Origin: an uncultured Prevotellaceae bacterium
GTDB taxonomy: Bacteria; Bacteroidota; Bacteroidia; Bacteroidales; Bacteroidaceae
Length of the DNA stretch: 64,000 nucleotides
Assembly (NCBI GenBank): GCA_900315565.1
Contig: OMZS01000002.1
Location: 62,001-126,000 of the forward strand
Direction of reading: 5' to 3'
Position 1 is the stretch's first letter. Each line of letters opens with the position of its first letter. Below are positions 15,136 through 22,432 of the stretch, piece by piece. The translations under genes and the position numbers were made by a program. The notes under the pieces were generated by a model that was not told the DNA's origin, ran no database searches, and was given only the letters and a program-made list of their open reading frames with translations.

Positions 15136-15166
15136 TTTGGTGCTGTTGAAAATCGCCGTACCTTTG
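15136..15166 (+). promoter_or_regulatory. full promoter TTTG-N19-TACCTTTG
   Basis: TTTG at 15136-15139, 19 bases, TACCTTTG at 15159-15166: a textbook Bacteroidota promoter. The start codon is at 15359, leaving an untranslated leader of about 185 bases that contains a short GGGCC/GGCCC hairpin (15304-15321). No other gene is seen in 14983-15358. Confidence 0.75.
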
Positions 15167-15358
15167 CACCGTCGAAAGGAGACAAAGAGACGAAAAAAAT
15201 GGAGTAGGGAATAAGAGACTTAGAAATTAGAAAACAGATAAAAAAATAAAGCAGTAAAGTAACAAAGAAAAGTAAACCGCAAGGCTAATTATTTTAGGAT
15301 AACGGGCCATTCAGGAGGCCCAAAAGTTTAACAGATTAATTAAAAGAAAGGTAAAAAG

Positions 15359-15715
15359 ATGATGAAAAGAATGATTTTAGTGGTAGTAGCCATGCTCAGC
15401 ATGACCGCCATGCACGCAGAAGACGAGAAAGTGAACAGTGTGAACGCTTACGACATGAGCGTGAATATCGAGAAGCTCGGAGAAGCACTTTCGCTGTCAA
15501 CCGACCAGGAGCAGTTCGTGGACGATGTACACAAGGCTTTCTGCGCAGAGATGCTCAACGCCGGCAACGCCAGCAAGGATGAGCGCAACGCAATGATGAA
15601 GAAGGCTATCCGCAAGGACCTTGCTTACATGCGTTACATTCTCACCAAGAAGCAGTATCGCAAGTACCTGTTGCTGCTCAACACCACTCTCAACAACCGT
15701 GGTCTGAACGATTAA
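15359..15715 (+). CDS. small exported helical protein of unknown function
   Basis: 118 residues with a signal peptide (MMKRMILVVVAMLSMTAMHA) and an all-helical mature part with LGEALSLSTDQEQFVDDVHK and LTKKQYRKYLLLLNTTLNNR. The pattern (helix, ...L.T..Q...., ...L...Q...Y) resembles Spy/LTXXQ-type periplasmic proteins, but identity is not certain. Monocistronic: own strong promoter, long leader, and a terminator right after the gene, so probably well expressed. Confidence 0.65.
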   Translation: MMKRMILVVVAMLSMTAMHAEDEKVNSVNAYDMSVNIEKLGEALSLSTDQEQFVDDVHKAFCAEMLNAGNASKDERNAMMKKAIRKDLAYMRYILTKKQYRKYLLLLNTTLNNRGLND

Positions 15716-15753
15716 TAAAAAGAGAAAGAATAGTTGTAATAATGTAAGTAAGA

Positions 15754-15798
15754 GGGCTGCCGGCAATGATAACATTGCATGGCGGCTTTCTTTTTTTG
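15754..15798 (+). terminator. intrinsic terminator
   Basis: Stem GCTGCC-GCAATG/CATTGC-GGCGGC with a four-base loop (about 15756-15786), followed by TTTCTTTTTTT. Confidence 0.85.
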
Positions 15799-15965
15799 TG
15801 TGTTTTCTTTTGCTGTCTCGTTTTTTTTCGCTTATTTTGCAGGGTACATCGGTTTTTTAAAAAGAAATAAGTATGCAACACCCATCAATACTCCCATCTA
15901 CGTTTTCAATACTCAAAAACACGTTTTCAACATTCCATTCCACGTTTTCAGTCCGGCCTGCAAGC

Positions 15966-18179
15966 ATGCCTTGGCTGTGTATGGGGCGTTTCTGTATGCT
16001 GGCCGTGCTGTTGCTTGTGACTGTCCAGATGTCGGCTCAGCGCGTAGGTTATCAGAAAATGTCGTCGCTGGTGCGCAGAGCCAGTGTTGAGCATCGGGCC
16101 ATGCGTCGCATGCCGGCACGCATAGGCCACGAACAGGAACTGTGTGCCTTTGTGCGTGTGGAGGGCGATTGTGCCGAGGTGCTTCGCGAGCACGGGTGCC
16201 GTGTATTGGCCCAGTTCGGGCAGGTGGCCATAGCCAGCATACCGCTGGAGCGGCTGACGCAACTCTCTGCCGACATGCGCGTGCAACGTATAGAGGCAGG
16301 CGAGCGTTGTTCGTTGCAGATGGACTCCACGCCCATCCGCGTGAATGCTTTGCCCGTTTATCGTGGCGAGGGGCTGCCGCAGGCTTATACCGGAAAAGGA
16401 GTGATGGTGGGTGTGCAGGACGTTGGCTTCGACCTGACTCACCCCACGTTCTACGAGCGTAGCGGCTTTGGCTACCGCATTTGCAGCATCTGGGACCAGC
16501 TTTCTACCGACACCGTGGGAAGCAAACTTTACGTGGGAGCCGACTACAAGTATCCATGGACTCTTTCGGACTACCCTCACTCGCGCGACGGCAAAATGCT
16601 CGCCCACGGCACCCATACCGCCGGCATAGCTGCTGGAAGCGGATATGACAGCCCTTACCGGGGCATGGCCTTCGAGAGCACCATTTGTCTGGTGAGCAAC
16701 GCCGTGACCGACGACACCGTTTTCATAGCCAAGGAAGACCTTTACAAATACACCTCGGCCACCGACGCGCTGGGGTTTAAATACATCATGGACAAAGCCA
16801 CCGAGTATGGCATGCCCTGTGTGGTTTCGTTCAGCGAAGGCTCGTATCAAGACTTTTTCGGCGACGACGTGCTGTTGTACGAGGTGCTCGACTCGCTTGT
16901 AGGTCCTGGGCGCATTATTGTAGCTGCGGCCGGTAACGAAGGCCATCGGAACGGCCATCTTTTCAAGCCCGCAGGGCAGGCGTCGGCTGGCGTGTTTCTC
17001 TATAGGTCGAGACCGAGCGCCTACATGACCATGAAGGCCGATGCCGACTTTGTGTTTCGCCTTACCTACTATCATCCTTCGGGCAGGCAAGTGGTGGAGA
17101 TACCTTCGCGGCAGGTCATAGAGCGCCCCGACTCGCTTTATACCGACACGCTCACCATAGCCGACGGGCGCTATCCCATAGCCATTGCGGGCTATCCCAA
17201 CATTTACAACCCTGAGGAGCAGGCCTACGAGCTGCTGCTCACGGTTCCCACGGGCAATTTTGGCTCGGGCAATTGCCGTGTGTCGGTGGAGGCTGTCGGC
17301 GACGATGCCAACGTGGATTTCTACGGCACGAGCAGCGCTTTTCTCACCGACGAACTCAATCCGCAGCTTGGCGGCTACGACGGCCGTTACTGCATCCATT
17401 CGCCCGGCAGCGCGCCCAGCGTAGTATGTGTGGGTGCCACGTCCTACCGGGTGAGCTATAAGAATTACAAGGGCGAGGAGCGCAAGTTCGACTGGGGAAC
17501 CGGTGGCGTTAGGGCAGGCTATTCGTCGGTAGGTCCCACGCTCGACGGGCGCATCAAGCCCGACGTGATGGCCCCTGGCACCAGCGTGGTGTCGGCTTAC
17601 AACAGTTTCTTCATGGAGAACAATCCCGATGCCTACGACCTGCAGCAAGACGTGGCTCACTTTAAGTTTCGTGGACGCACCTATTCGTGGAACAGCAATC
17701 TGGGCACCTCGATGTCAACGCCCGTTGTGAGCGGAGCCATCGCCCTTTGGCTGCAGGCCAACCCGAGTCTCACTCCCGACGATGTGAAGCAGGTGTTCAG
17801 CCGCACTTGCCACCATTACGACCCCTCGCTCAGCTATCCCAACAACGAATATGGCTATGGCGAGATTGACGTTTACGCAGGTTTGCTCGACGTGCTCCAT
17901 CTCACCAGCAACATTCCCGCGCTGCCTACCCATCAGCCCGCAGCCGTGAGCTTTGCCCTGAACAATGGAGAGCTGCTGCTGACGTTCAACCAGCCCCTGC
18001 GCCACGAGGCCCGGCTTACGGTGTGGACCACGGCAGGCGTTCCCGTACTGACAAGCGTCTGTGCGCCCGGAAGTACCACTCATGCCGTTGGCCTTTCGGA
18101 CGTTCCCTCGGGTGTTTACGTCTGTCAGCTGACGTGTGCCGACAGTAGGGTAGAAGGCTCCACACTTTTCAGGAAATAG
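15966..18179 (+). CDS. secreted S8 (subtilisin-like) serine protease
   Basis: About 737 residues from the start chosen here. Signal sequence (MGRFCMLAVLLLVTVQMSAQ), a propeptide-like region, then the S8 domain with catalytic D in VGVQDVGFDLTHP, H in AHGTHTAGIAAGS, oxyanion N in VAAAGNEGH and Ser in LGTSMSTPVVSGAIAL. The domain carries a large insert of about 150 residues between N and S. The C-terminus (YVCQLTCADSRVEGSTLFRK) looks like a type IX secretion tail. An upstream ATG at 15873 in frame would add 31 residues made of ACGTTTTCA-type repeats ahead of the signal peptide; it lies close to a TTATTTTG box, so it cannot be excluded. Likely degrades extracellular protein. Confidence 0.85.
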   Translation: MPWLCMGRFCMLAVLLLVTVQMSAQRVGYQKMSSLVRRASVEHRAMRRMPARIGHEQELCAFVRVEGDCAEVLREHGCRVLAQFGQVAIASIPLERLTQLSADMRVQRIEAGERCSLQMDSTPIRVNALPVYRGEGLPQAYTGKGVMVGVQDVGFDLTHPTFYERSGFGYRICSIWDQLSTDTVGSKLYVGADYKYPWTLSDYPHSRDGKMLAHGTHTAGIAAGSGYDSPYRGMAFESTICLVSNAVTDDTVFIAKEDLYKYTSATDALGFKYIMDKATEYGMPCVVSFSEGSYQDFFGDDVLLYEVLDSLVGPGRIIVAAAGNEGHRNGHLFKPAGQASAGVFLYRSRPSAYMTMKADADFVFRLTYYHPSGRQVVEIPSRQVIERPDSLYTDTLTIADGRYPIAIAGYPNIYNPEEQAYELLLTVPTGNFGSGNCRVSVEAVGDDANVDFYGTSSAFLTDELNPQLGGYDGRYCIHSPGSAPSVVCVGATSYRVSYKNYKGEERKFDWGTGGVRAGYSSVGPTLDGRIKPDVMAPGTSVVSAYNSFFMENNPDAYDLQQDVAHFKFRGRTYSWNSNLGTSMSTPVVSGAIALWLQANPSLTPDDVKQVFSRTCHHYDPSLSYPNNEYGYGEIDVYAGLLDVLHLTSNIPALPTHQPAAVSFALNNGELLLTFNQPLRHEARLTVWTTAGVPVLTSVCAPGSTTHAVGLSDVPSGVYVCQLTCADSRVEGSTLFRK

Positions 18180-18247
18180 GGCTACAAGGGGCAGCAGGAC
18201 ATGGATAGTCATTAGTAGGTATTTGCGCAATACCCTATTTTTAGGTA

Positions 18248-18278
18248 TTGCAGGGTTGGCGTTTTCGTTTTACCTTTG
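18248..18278 (+). promoter_or_regulatory. promoter TTG-N20-TACCTTTG of a candidate small RNA
   Basis: TTG at 18248-18250 and TACCTTTG at 18271-18278, spaced 20 bases. The region downstream has no credible coding frame and ends in a terminator about 175 bases later. Confidence 0.7.
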
Positions 18279-18284
18279 CACCAG

Positions 18285-18480
18285 AAATAATGAATTGATC
18301 TTTAGCCAAAACAGAAGACGAAGACTTGTACTTTTATTTGACATCTTGTTCGCTAAAATAACAGTAGATTCCAGCTTGTGGGAGCCACACAATACAGGTC
18401 GTTTCTGTTGCAGTCCCACGGCTGTTCATAATGTTTTTGTATTGAGAATATAAGGTTGTCGTGAGACAGCCTTTTATTTT
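18285..18480 (+). ncRNA. candidate structured small RNA of about 195 nucleotides
   Basis: Bounded by a full promoter and an intrinsic terminator. Internal pairings include TTTAGC/GCTAAA (near 18301 and 18353), CAGC-GTGGGA/TCCCAC-GCTG (near 18374 and 18412-18425) enclosing ACAG/CTGT, and the terminator stem. The open frame crossing the region starts inside the promoter and has unconvincing Arg/Phe-rich sequence, so it is rejected as a gene. Size and architecture would fit a 6S-like or other housekeeping or regulatory RNA, but no family signature is recognised. Confidence 0.5.
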
Positions 18481-18482
18481 TT
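18452..18482 (+). terminator. intrinsic terminator of the candidate small RNA
   Basis: Stem AAGGTTGTC/GACAGCCTT (18452-18460 with 18465-18473, one wobble) and loop GTGA, then TTATTTTTTTT. Confidence 0.8.
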
Positions 18483-18483
18483 T

Positions 18484-18972
18484 TCATTCAATCAACCTTT
18501 CGTTCAGCATTTCGCAGAGCTGCTGGCATGTCATCTGCAACCCTCCGGCGTAGATTTCGTAAGGCTTGCCGGGATGAAGGTTCTCAGGATATCTGATGCG
18601 CCACTTGCGGCTGTTCGCTATTTCCTCTTCGGGTTTCCAGTACTCTGTGCCCTGCTTATAGCATACTCCGATGGCTTCTTGCCCCCGGTAGATGGTAGGG
18701 TAGAAAGACTCCACGTCGTTGAGATGCACTACCCACGGGTCTGGCGAGTTTACCTTTATTACCTTGTCGAAGATAATCAGTTTGGGTTTTCTCCAGAGAT
18801 AGTTGAAGATGGTGATGAGTAAAAAGAATCCGAACATTCCTAACAGAATCGTTCCGCTATACGCAGACTGGCTTTTCAGAATCATATACACAGCCCATAT
18901 ACAGACTGTAAGACTCGCCGCCAGGCGGGTGTCGTTGTTCCAGAAGGATTCGTATATTTTGATTGTTTCCAT
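18484..18972 (-). CDS. small membrane protein, STM3941-like
   Basis: 162 residues. Two hydrophobic segments (about 18-34 and 40-60), then a soluble PH-like half beginning KPKLIIFDKVIKVNSPDPWV. Short N-terminal tail, two membrane helices and this C-terminal domain match small bacterial proteins such as STM3941 (recollection of family layout). Function unknown. It is downstream of the DUF2975 gene on the same strand, separated by a short region with three CAAGGAGTT repeats (18991-19021), and may be co-transcribed with it. Confidence 0.5.
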   Translation of the reverse strand: METIKIYESFWNNDTRLAASLTVCIWAVYMILKSQSAYSGTILLGMFGFFLLITIFNYLWRKPKLIIFDKVIKVNSPDPWVVHLNDVESFYPTIYRGQEAIGVCYKQGTEYWKPEEEIANSRKWRIRYPENLHPGKPYEIYAGGLQMTCQQLCEMLNERLIE

Positions 18973-18990
18973 TGTTTGTGGTATTTTTGT

Positions 18991-19023
18991 TCAAGGAGTT
19001 CAAGGAGTTGCAAGGAGTTGCAA
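18991..19023. repeat. CAAGGAGTT direct repeats
   Basis: Three copies of CAAGGAGTT(G/C) in tandem between two minus-strand genes. Confidence 0.6.
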
Positions 19024-19041
19024 GACAATAGCCATGGGCAC

Positions 19042-19527
19042 CTAAATGGTCAGGTCCTGTTCCTCCTTCAGTTTAAGTCCGATAACAAATACCTCGGCCA
19101 TCAGCAGGCAGAACACGCTAAAGATGAAGTCGTCCATGGTGTCGTTGTAGATTTTGTCGATGGGGATATGCTCCAACAAGTTGTAAACGACAACGATGAC
19201 GGTTGAACTCAGCAATCCCCAGCCAGTCCAGCGCAGCAAGGGCACGTTCTCCCACACAAACACCTTGTCGCGGTTGACGTTCAGTATGAACCGCACAAAG
19301 GCGATGAGCGAGCGAATGACGAGGAAAAGGCAAGCCAGGCCCAGAGACACCATTGCCAGCTCGTAGCCAAAACCCGAAGCAGTGGTAGCGGGAGCATTTA
19401 TTCCATCCTCCCAGCCTTGTTGGAAGGCTTGGACATTCTCGCCAAAGCCCATCACGTTGCCAATGATGATTTGCGCTGCCTTGAGCACCAGCAGAAGAAC
19501 ACAAAATACGTTCAGTTTCTTTTTCAT
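19042..19527 (-). CDS. DUF2975-like membrane protein
   Basis: 161 residues with four hydrophobic segments (about 5-22, 52-80, 98-115, 128-150). The phrase RFILNVNRDKVFVWENVPLLRWTGWGLL is the hallmark of DUF2975 proteins. These are commonly followed by a small HTH regulator of the Xre type; none is found here, the next gene being a different membrane protein. A full promoter lies at 19659-19628 on the minus strand, with a leader of about 90 bases. Confidence 0.7.
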   Translation of the reverse strand: MKKKLNVFCVLLLVLKAAQIIIGNVMGFGENVQAFQQGWEDGINAPATTASGFGYELAMVSLGLACLFLVIRSLIAFVRFILNVNRDKVFVWENVPLLRWTGWGLLSSTVIVVVYNLLEHIPIDKIYNDTMDDFIFSVFCLLMAEVFVIGLKLKEEQDLTI

Positions 19528-19627
19528 ATTACCTGTTGTTTTATTTTGATTTTTATTCTGTTTTATCTGTACTGTTTTGAATTTCTATTTATTGATTTAA
19601 TTTAGAAATTTATTGTTTATCGATATG

Positions 19628-19659
19628 CAAAGGTATAACTATTCATGCTATCTGCCAAA
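19628..19659 (-). promoter_or_regulatory. promoter TTTG-N20-TACCTTTG (minus strand)
   Basis: Minus strand: TTTG at 19659-19656, 20 bases, TACCTTTG at 19635-19628. It drives the DUF2975-like gene. Confidence 0.75.
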
Positions 19660-19815
19660 TAAAATCAATAAAAAATTATCGAAAAACGATATATTTAACA
19701 TCTGTTTGCATTTTCTCCCTTTTGTTGGCAGGGCGAAGGCTGTGGTTGTTTTCAAAGTTGAATCAACTTATTTTCATCAAATCGGCATTCTGATGTCATT
19801 TTTTTTGATGAATAG

Positions 19816-19846
19816 ATTGCGGTTTCAATTTTAATTTATAATTTTG
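19816..19846 (+). promoter_or_regulatory. promoter upstream of the M48 protease gene
   Basis: ATTG at 19816-19819, 19 bases, TAATTTTG at 19839-19846. The leader of about 170 bases contains the inverted repeats at 19867-19974. Apart from these elements and the divergent promoter, 19528-20022 holds no gene. Confidence 0.65.
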
Positions 19847-19866
19847 CAGCATCCAAGTAGGGGGCC

Positions 19867-19974
19867 ACGTGGCTCACGTGACAACAGCGCCGCCAGCGAC
19901 GTGAGCCACGTCGCCTCCTATACGCAGGAGCAAACTCTGTCCTTGCTGAAATTCGCCTCCTATACGCAGGAGCG
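19867..19974. repeat. perfect 13-bp inverted repeat followed by twin hairpin units
   Basis: ACGTGGCTCACGT (19867-19879) and ACGTGAGCCACGT (19899-19911) are exact reverse complements around a 19-base GC-rich loop. They are followed by two copies of CGCCTCCTATACGCAGGAGC (about 19912-19931 and 19952-19971), each itself a CTCCT/AGGAG hairpin. All lie in the 5' leader of the M48 protease gene. Confidence 0.75.
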
Positions 19975-20022
19975 TGCTGAATAGCCACGAACCAATAAAA
20001 ACCATTATAAAAACACTTAATG

Positions 20023-20838
20023 ATGAAAAACCTGAAAGTTTATTTCATTGCCATGTTGGCAGCGGTGCTCTTTGCATCGTGTGGCACAACGCGCACCGTG
20101 CCCATCACGGGGCGCCAGCAGAAGATTTCTGTGAGCGATGCCGACATTCTCAGCCTGAGCAATCAACAGTACAGCGAGTACATGAAATCGGCCAAGCCTT
20201 CGACCAACGCCAACAACACGGCCATGGTGAAGCGCGTGGGACAAAAACTGGCCACCGCTGTGGAAACCTATCTGAAGTCCAACGGCATGGCCGAGGATGT
20301 GAAGAACTATTCGTGGGCGTTCAACCTGGTGCAGGACAAGAACATCAACGCCTTCTGTATGCCTGGCGGAAAGATTGTGGTCTATGAGGGACTGCTGCCC
20401 GTCACCCAAAACGAGGCCTCGCTGGCCATTGTGCTCGGCCACGAGATAGCCCACGCCGTGGCGCGCCACTCGGCCGAACAGCTCAGCAAGCAGTACAGCC
20501 AGCAAACCATGACGCAGATAGGCGGCGCCGTGCTCGGAGCACTCGGCATGGGCAGCACCACCACATCGGTCATTCAGGCCATTGCCCAGCAGGGATTCCA
20601 GTTTAAGAACCTCTCTTACTCGCGCGAGCATGAGTACGAGGCCGACCACATGGGACTCATCTTCGCCGCCATGGCCGGATACGACCCGCAGGTGGCCGTC
20701 ACCTTCTGGCAGCGCATGGCTTCCAGCTCGAAGAATCAGCCCTCCGAAATCATGAGCAGCCACCCCAGCGATGCCAACCGCATCAAGATGATTCAGCAGT
20801 GGATGCCCGAGGCCCTGAAGTACTACAAGAAAAAGTAG
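20023..20838 (+). CDS. M48-family metalloprotease lipoprotein
   Basis: 271 residues. Lipoprotein signal with lipobox LFAS-C near residue 20, so it is probably anchored in the envelope. The zinc motif HEIAH appears around residue 140 in ASLAIVLGHEIAHAVARHSA, and the third ligand region is YSREHEYEADHMGLIFAAMA. Layout and length match periplasmic M48 proteases such as LoiP/BepA that handle misfolded outer-membrane proteins (family inference). The second of two adjacent ATGs is used; the first is three bases earlier. Long structured leader upstream. Confidence 0.9.
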   Translation: MKNLKVYFIAMLAAVLFASCGTTRTVPITGRQQKISVSDADILSLSNQQYSEYMKSAKPSTNANNTAMVKRVGQKLATAVETYLKSNGMAEDVKNYSWAFNLVQDKNINAFCMPGGKIVVYEGLLPVTQNEASLAIVLGHEIAHAVARHSAEQLSKQYSQQTMTQIGGAVLGALGMGSTTTSVIQAIAQQGFQFKNLSYSREHEYEADHMGLIFAAMAGYDPQVAVTFWQRMASSSKNQPSEIMSSHPSDANRIKMIQQWMPEALKYYKKK

Positions 20839-20849
20839 GGGATTTTTTA

Positions 20850-20945
20850 TAATGCATAATTCATAATGCATAATGCATAATATTTCATTTTCACCAGTGA
20901 ATTAGTAAAAAAGTGAAATTGTAAAAAAGTGAAATAGTGAAATAA
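20850..20945. repeat. mixed intergenic repeats (ATGCATAAT and GTGAAATAGTGAAAT types)
   Basis: ATAATGCATAATTCATAATGCATAATGC units are followed by AAAAGTGAAATTGTAAAAAAGTG units, the same two families found before pheA at 30016-30118. Confidence 0.7.
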
Positions 20946-21416
20946 ATGAATTTGTTGAGACTCCTTTTCCGTTCACCTCGGCCCGCATCAGTTAGCGACA
21001 TGCCGGCCGAGGTGAGCCGTTTGTGGCGGCGCAAAGGCTTTACCGCCATGACCGTGTTTGGCCATATCTTTACCAGCGAGCAGGCCATGGCCGACCATCT
21101 CAACAGCAAGTTCAGCACACTCAAGAACCACGAGATGATTCACCTGCGACAGGCACAGTCGACGCACAACTCGTGGTTCCGCTTCTATGCCCTCTATTTC
21201 TGGTACTCCCTGCGGGCCCTGCGCTATTTCAGAAAGGTGAAAAACGCCGTCTATTATCTCAATCCCTTCGAGATAGAAGCCTACAGCCACCAGCACGACC
21301 TGCACTATCTCGACCATTGTGGCGAACAAGGGGCGCGCGAGTGGCGCCGCTTTGCCCGTATGAAACTCCGTGAGCGGGCCGAATACATCCGCCAGCACGG
21401 CATCGGGCGCCACTAA
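20946..21416 (+). CDS. small protein with an HExxH motif (putative metallopeptidase)
   Basis: 156 residues. HEMIHLRQAQS near residue 62 gives the zinc motif HExxH, and NPFEIEAYSHQHD about 40 residues later offers a Glu in the position of a gluzincin third ligand. A hydrophobic WFRFYALYFWYSLRALRYF lies between them. This arrangement suggests a membrane-associated metallopeptidase-like protein, but the family is not firmly recognised and activity is unproven. It follows the M48 gene and is separated from it only by repeats. Confidence 0.5.
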   Translation: MNLLRLLFRSPRPASVSDMPAEVSRLWRRKGFTAMTVFGHIFTSEQAMADHLNSKFSTLKNHEMIHLRQAQSTHNSWFRFYALYFWYSLRALRYFRKVKNAVYYLNPFEIEAYSHQHDLHYLDHCGEQGAREWRRFARMKLRERAEYIRQHGIGRH

Positions 21417-21468
21417 TGTCCTCTGTTTCAGGGCGTTTGGTGGTGTAAGGGCATGCATCGGCAGGCAA

Positions 21469-21636
21469 TTTGTCACAAGGTCACAAAGTCACTTTGTCAC
21501 CGTTTTCCCTATTTCATTTTTTTTGTTAATAATATGTTATAGATATATATATAATATTTAAATATTATATATATATCTATAAAGGGTTTTTTCAAGCCTT
21601 AACGGTGACATTGTGACAAAGTGACTTTGTGACTTT
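21469..21636. repeat. long palindromic element with a 42-bp perfect core
   Basis: The core at 21539-21580 is a perfect palindrome (two 21-base arms starting ATAGATATATAT). It is flanked by outer arms built from GTCACAAAGTCACTTTGTCAC (from 21472) and GTGACAAAGTGACTTTGTGAC (to about 21632), with AACGGTGACA/TGTCACCGTT also paired. The whole could fold into one large cruciform or hairpin. No coding frame inside. Resembles a MITE-like or REP-like insertion or a very strong bidirectional terminator. Confidence 0.75.
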
Positions 21637-21862
21637 TTGTAGGAGAAAACGTCTTTAACTGACTGATAATCAATGTGATATATGGAAATCTATGGTTGTT
21701 AAATTCACTGTTTTGCATGCTTCCATCGTGCTCGTACCGATGGTTTTCTTACGGTGGAGCATTGTCCGACAAGGGCAAACGCCTCGGTGGGGAGAGTAAA
21801 AAAACACTTCCGCGTGATATGTTAATCTTCCCAAAACCTTCGTTTGTTCGAGTTTTTTTTCG
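21637..21862. other. intergenic stretch without a recognised gene
   Basis: Contains a small hairpin CCATCG/CGATGG (about 21723-21743) followed by TTTTCTT. An antisense 72-codon frame crosses the region but has no recognised family or promoter. Confidence 0.4.
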
Positions 21863-21870
21863 TAAATTTG
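21863..21870 (+). promoter_or_regulatory. -7 box TAAATTTG of the NfeD/SPFH operon
   Basis: TAAATTTG at 21863-21870 with TTTG 16 bases upstream (21843-21846), about 55 bases before the NfeD start. Confidence 0.55.
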
Positions 21871-21925
21871 CATAAGATTTTTAAACATCCAACATATTCA
21901 TTAGTCAAATATAAAATTATAAAAT

Positions 21926-22378
21926 ATGATAGAATATTTTGCAGCACATTTATGGCAGATGTGGGCTTTGATAAGCTTCATTTGTCTGATTCTGGAACTG
22001 ATGAACGGCGATTTCTTCATCATGTGTTTTGCCATTGGCGGAGTTTTTGCAGCCGTTGCGGCCGCCCTGGGCCTGGGCATTTACGGGCAGCTGCTTGTGT
22101 TTGCCGTGTTCTCGGTGCTTAGTTTGTTCTTCGTGCGTCCGTTCGCGCTGAAGTATCTTCACCACAGCGGCGAAGAGCGGGTGAGCAATGCCGAGGCGCT
22201 CATCGGGCGCGTGGGAACCGTGAGCGAGGCCATTGAGGCTGGCGGCTACGGCCGTGTGGCCATCGACGGCGACGACTGGAAAGCCACGTCGGTGGGCGGA
22301 GTGGCCATTGCCAAAGGCCAGCACGTCAGGGTGGTGAGCATGGAGAGCATCATCCTCACCGTAGAAATGGTTAATTGA
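21926..22378 (+). CDS. NfeD-family membrane protein
   Basis: 150 residues: three hydrophobic segments in the first 75 residues (LISFICLILELMNGDFFIMC, GGVFAAVAAALGLGIYGQL, LLVFAVFSVLSLFF) followed by a soluble OB-fold half (ALIGRVGTVSEAIEAGGYGR...). This is the short NfeD form that pairs with an SPFH/stomatin protein. The next gene is that partner, only about 55 bases downstream, confirming the assignment. Probably helps organise membrane microdomains. Confidence 0.85.
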   Translation: MIEYFAAHLWQMWALISFICLILELMNGDFFIMCFAIGGVFAAVAAALGLGIYGQLLVFAVFSVLSLFFVRPFALKYLHHSGEERVSNAEALIGRVGTVSEAIEAGGYGRVAIDGDDWKATSVGGVAIAKGQHVRVVSMESIILTVEMVN

Positions 22379-22416
22379 TAATTGACAATTGATAATTGAT
22401 AATTGATAATTCAAAT
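22373..22416. repeat. GATAATTGACAATT-type repeat
   Basis: About five 7-base TTGATAA/TTGACAA units between the NfeD and SPFH genes. The same type is at 39772-39800, 40741-40780 and inside cobC (49730-49792). Confidence 0.75.
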
Positions 22417-22432
22417 TTAAGTTTTAAGCTAT

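Noticed and set aside
15948-17660. 570-codon open frame antisense to the S8 protease gene
   Set aside because: Shadow of a GC-rich coding sequence; His/Arg/Val-rich translation without motifs, and the sense frame has all protease motifs.
18223-18453. 76-codon frame over the candidate small RNA
   Set aside because: It starts upstream of the transcription start, and the sequence is Arg/Phe/Leu-rich without a family; the hairpins explain the region better.
21670-21888. 72-codon minus-strand frame upstream of the NfeD gene
   Set aside because: No promoter on that strand, overlaps the NfeD promoter, no recognised family.
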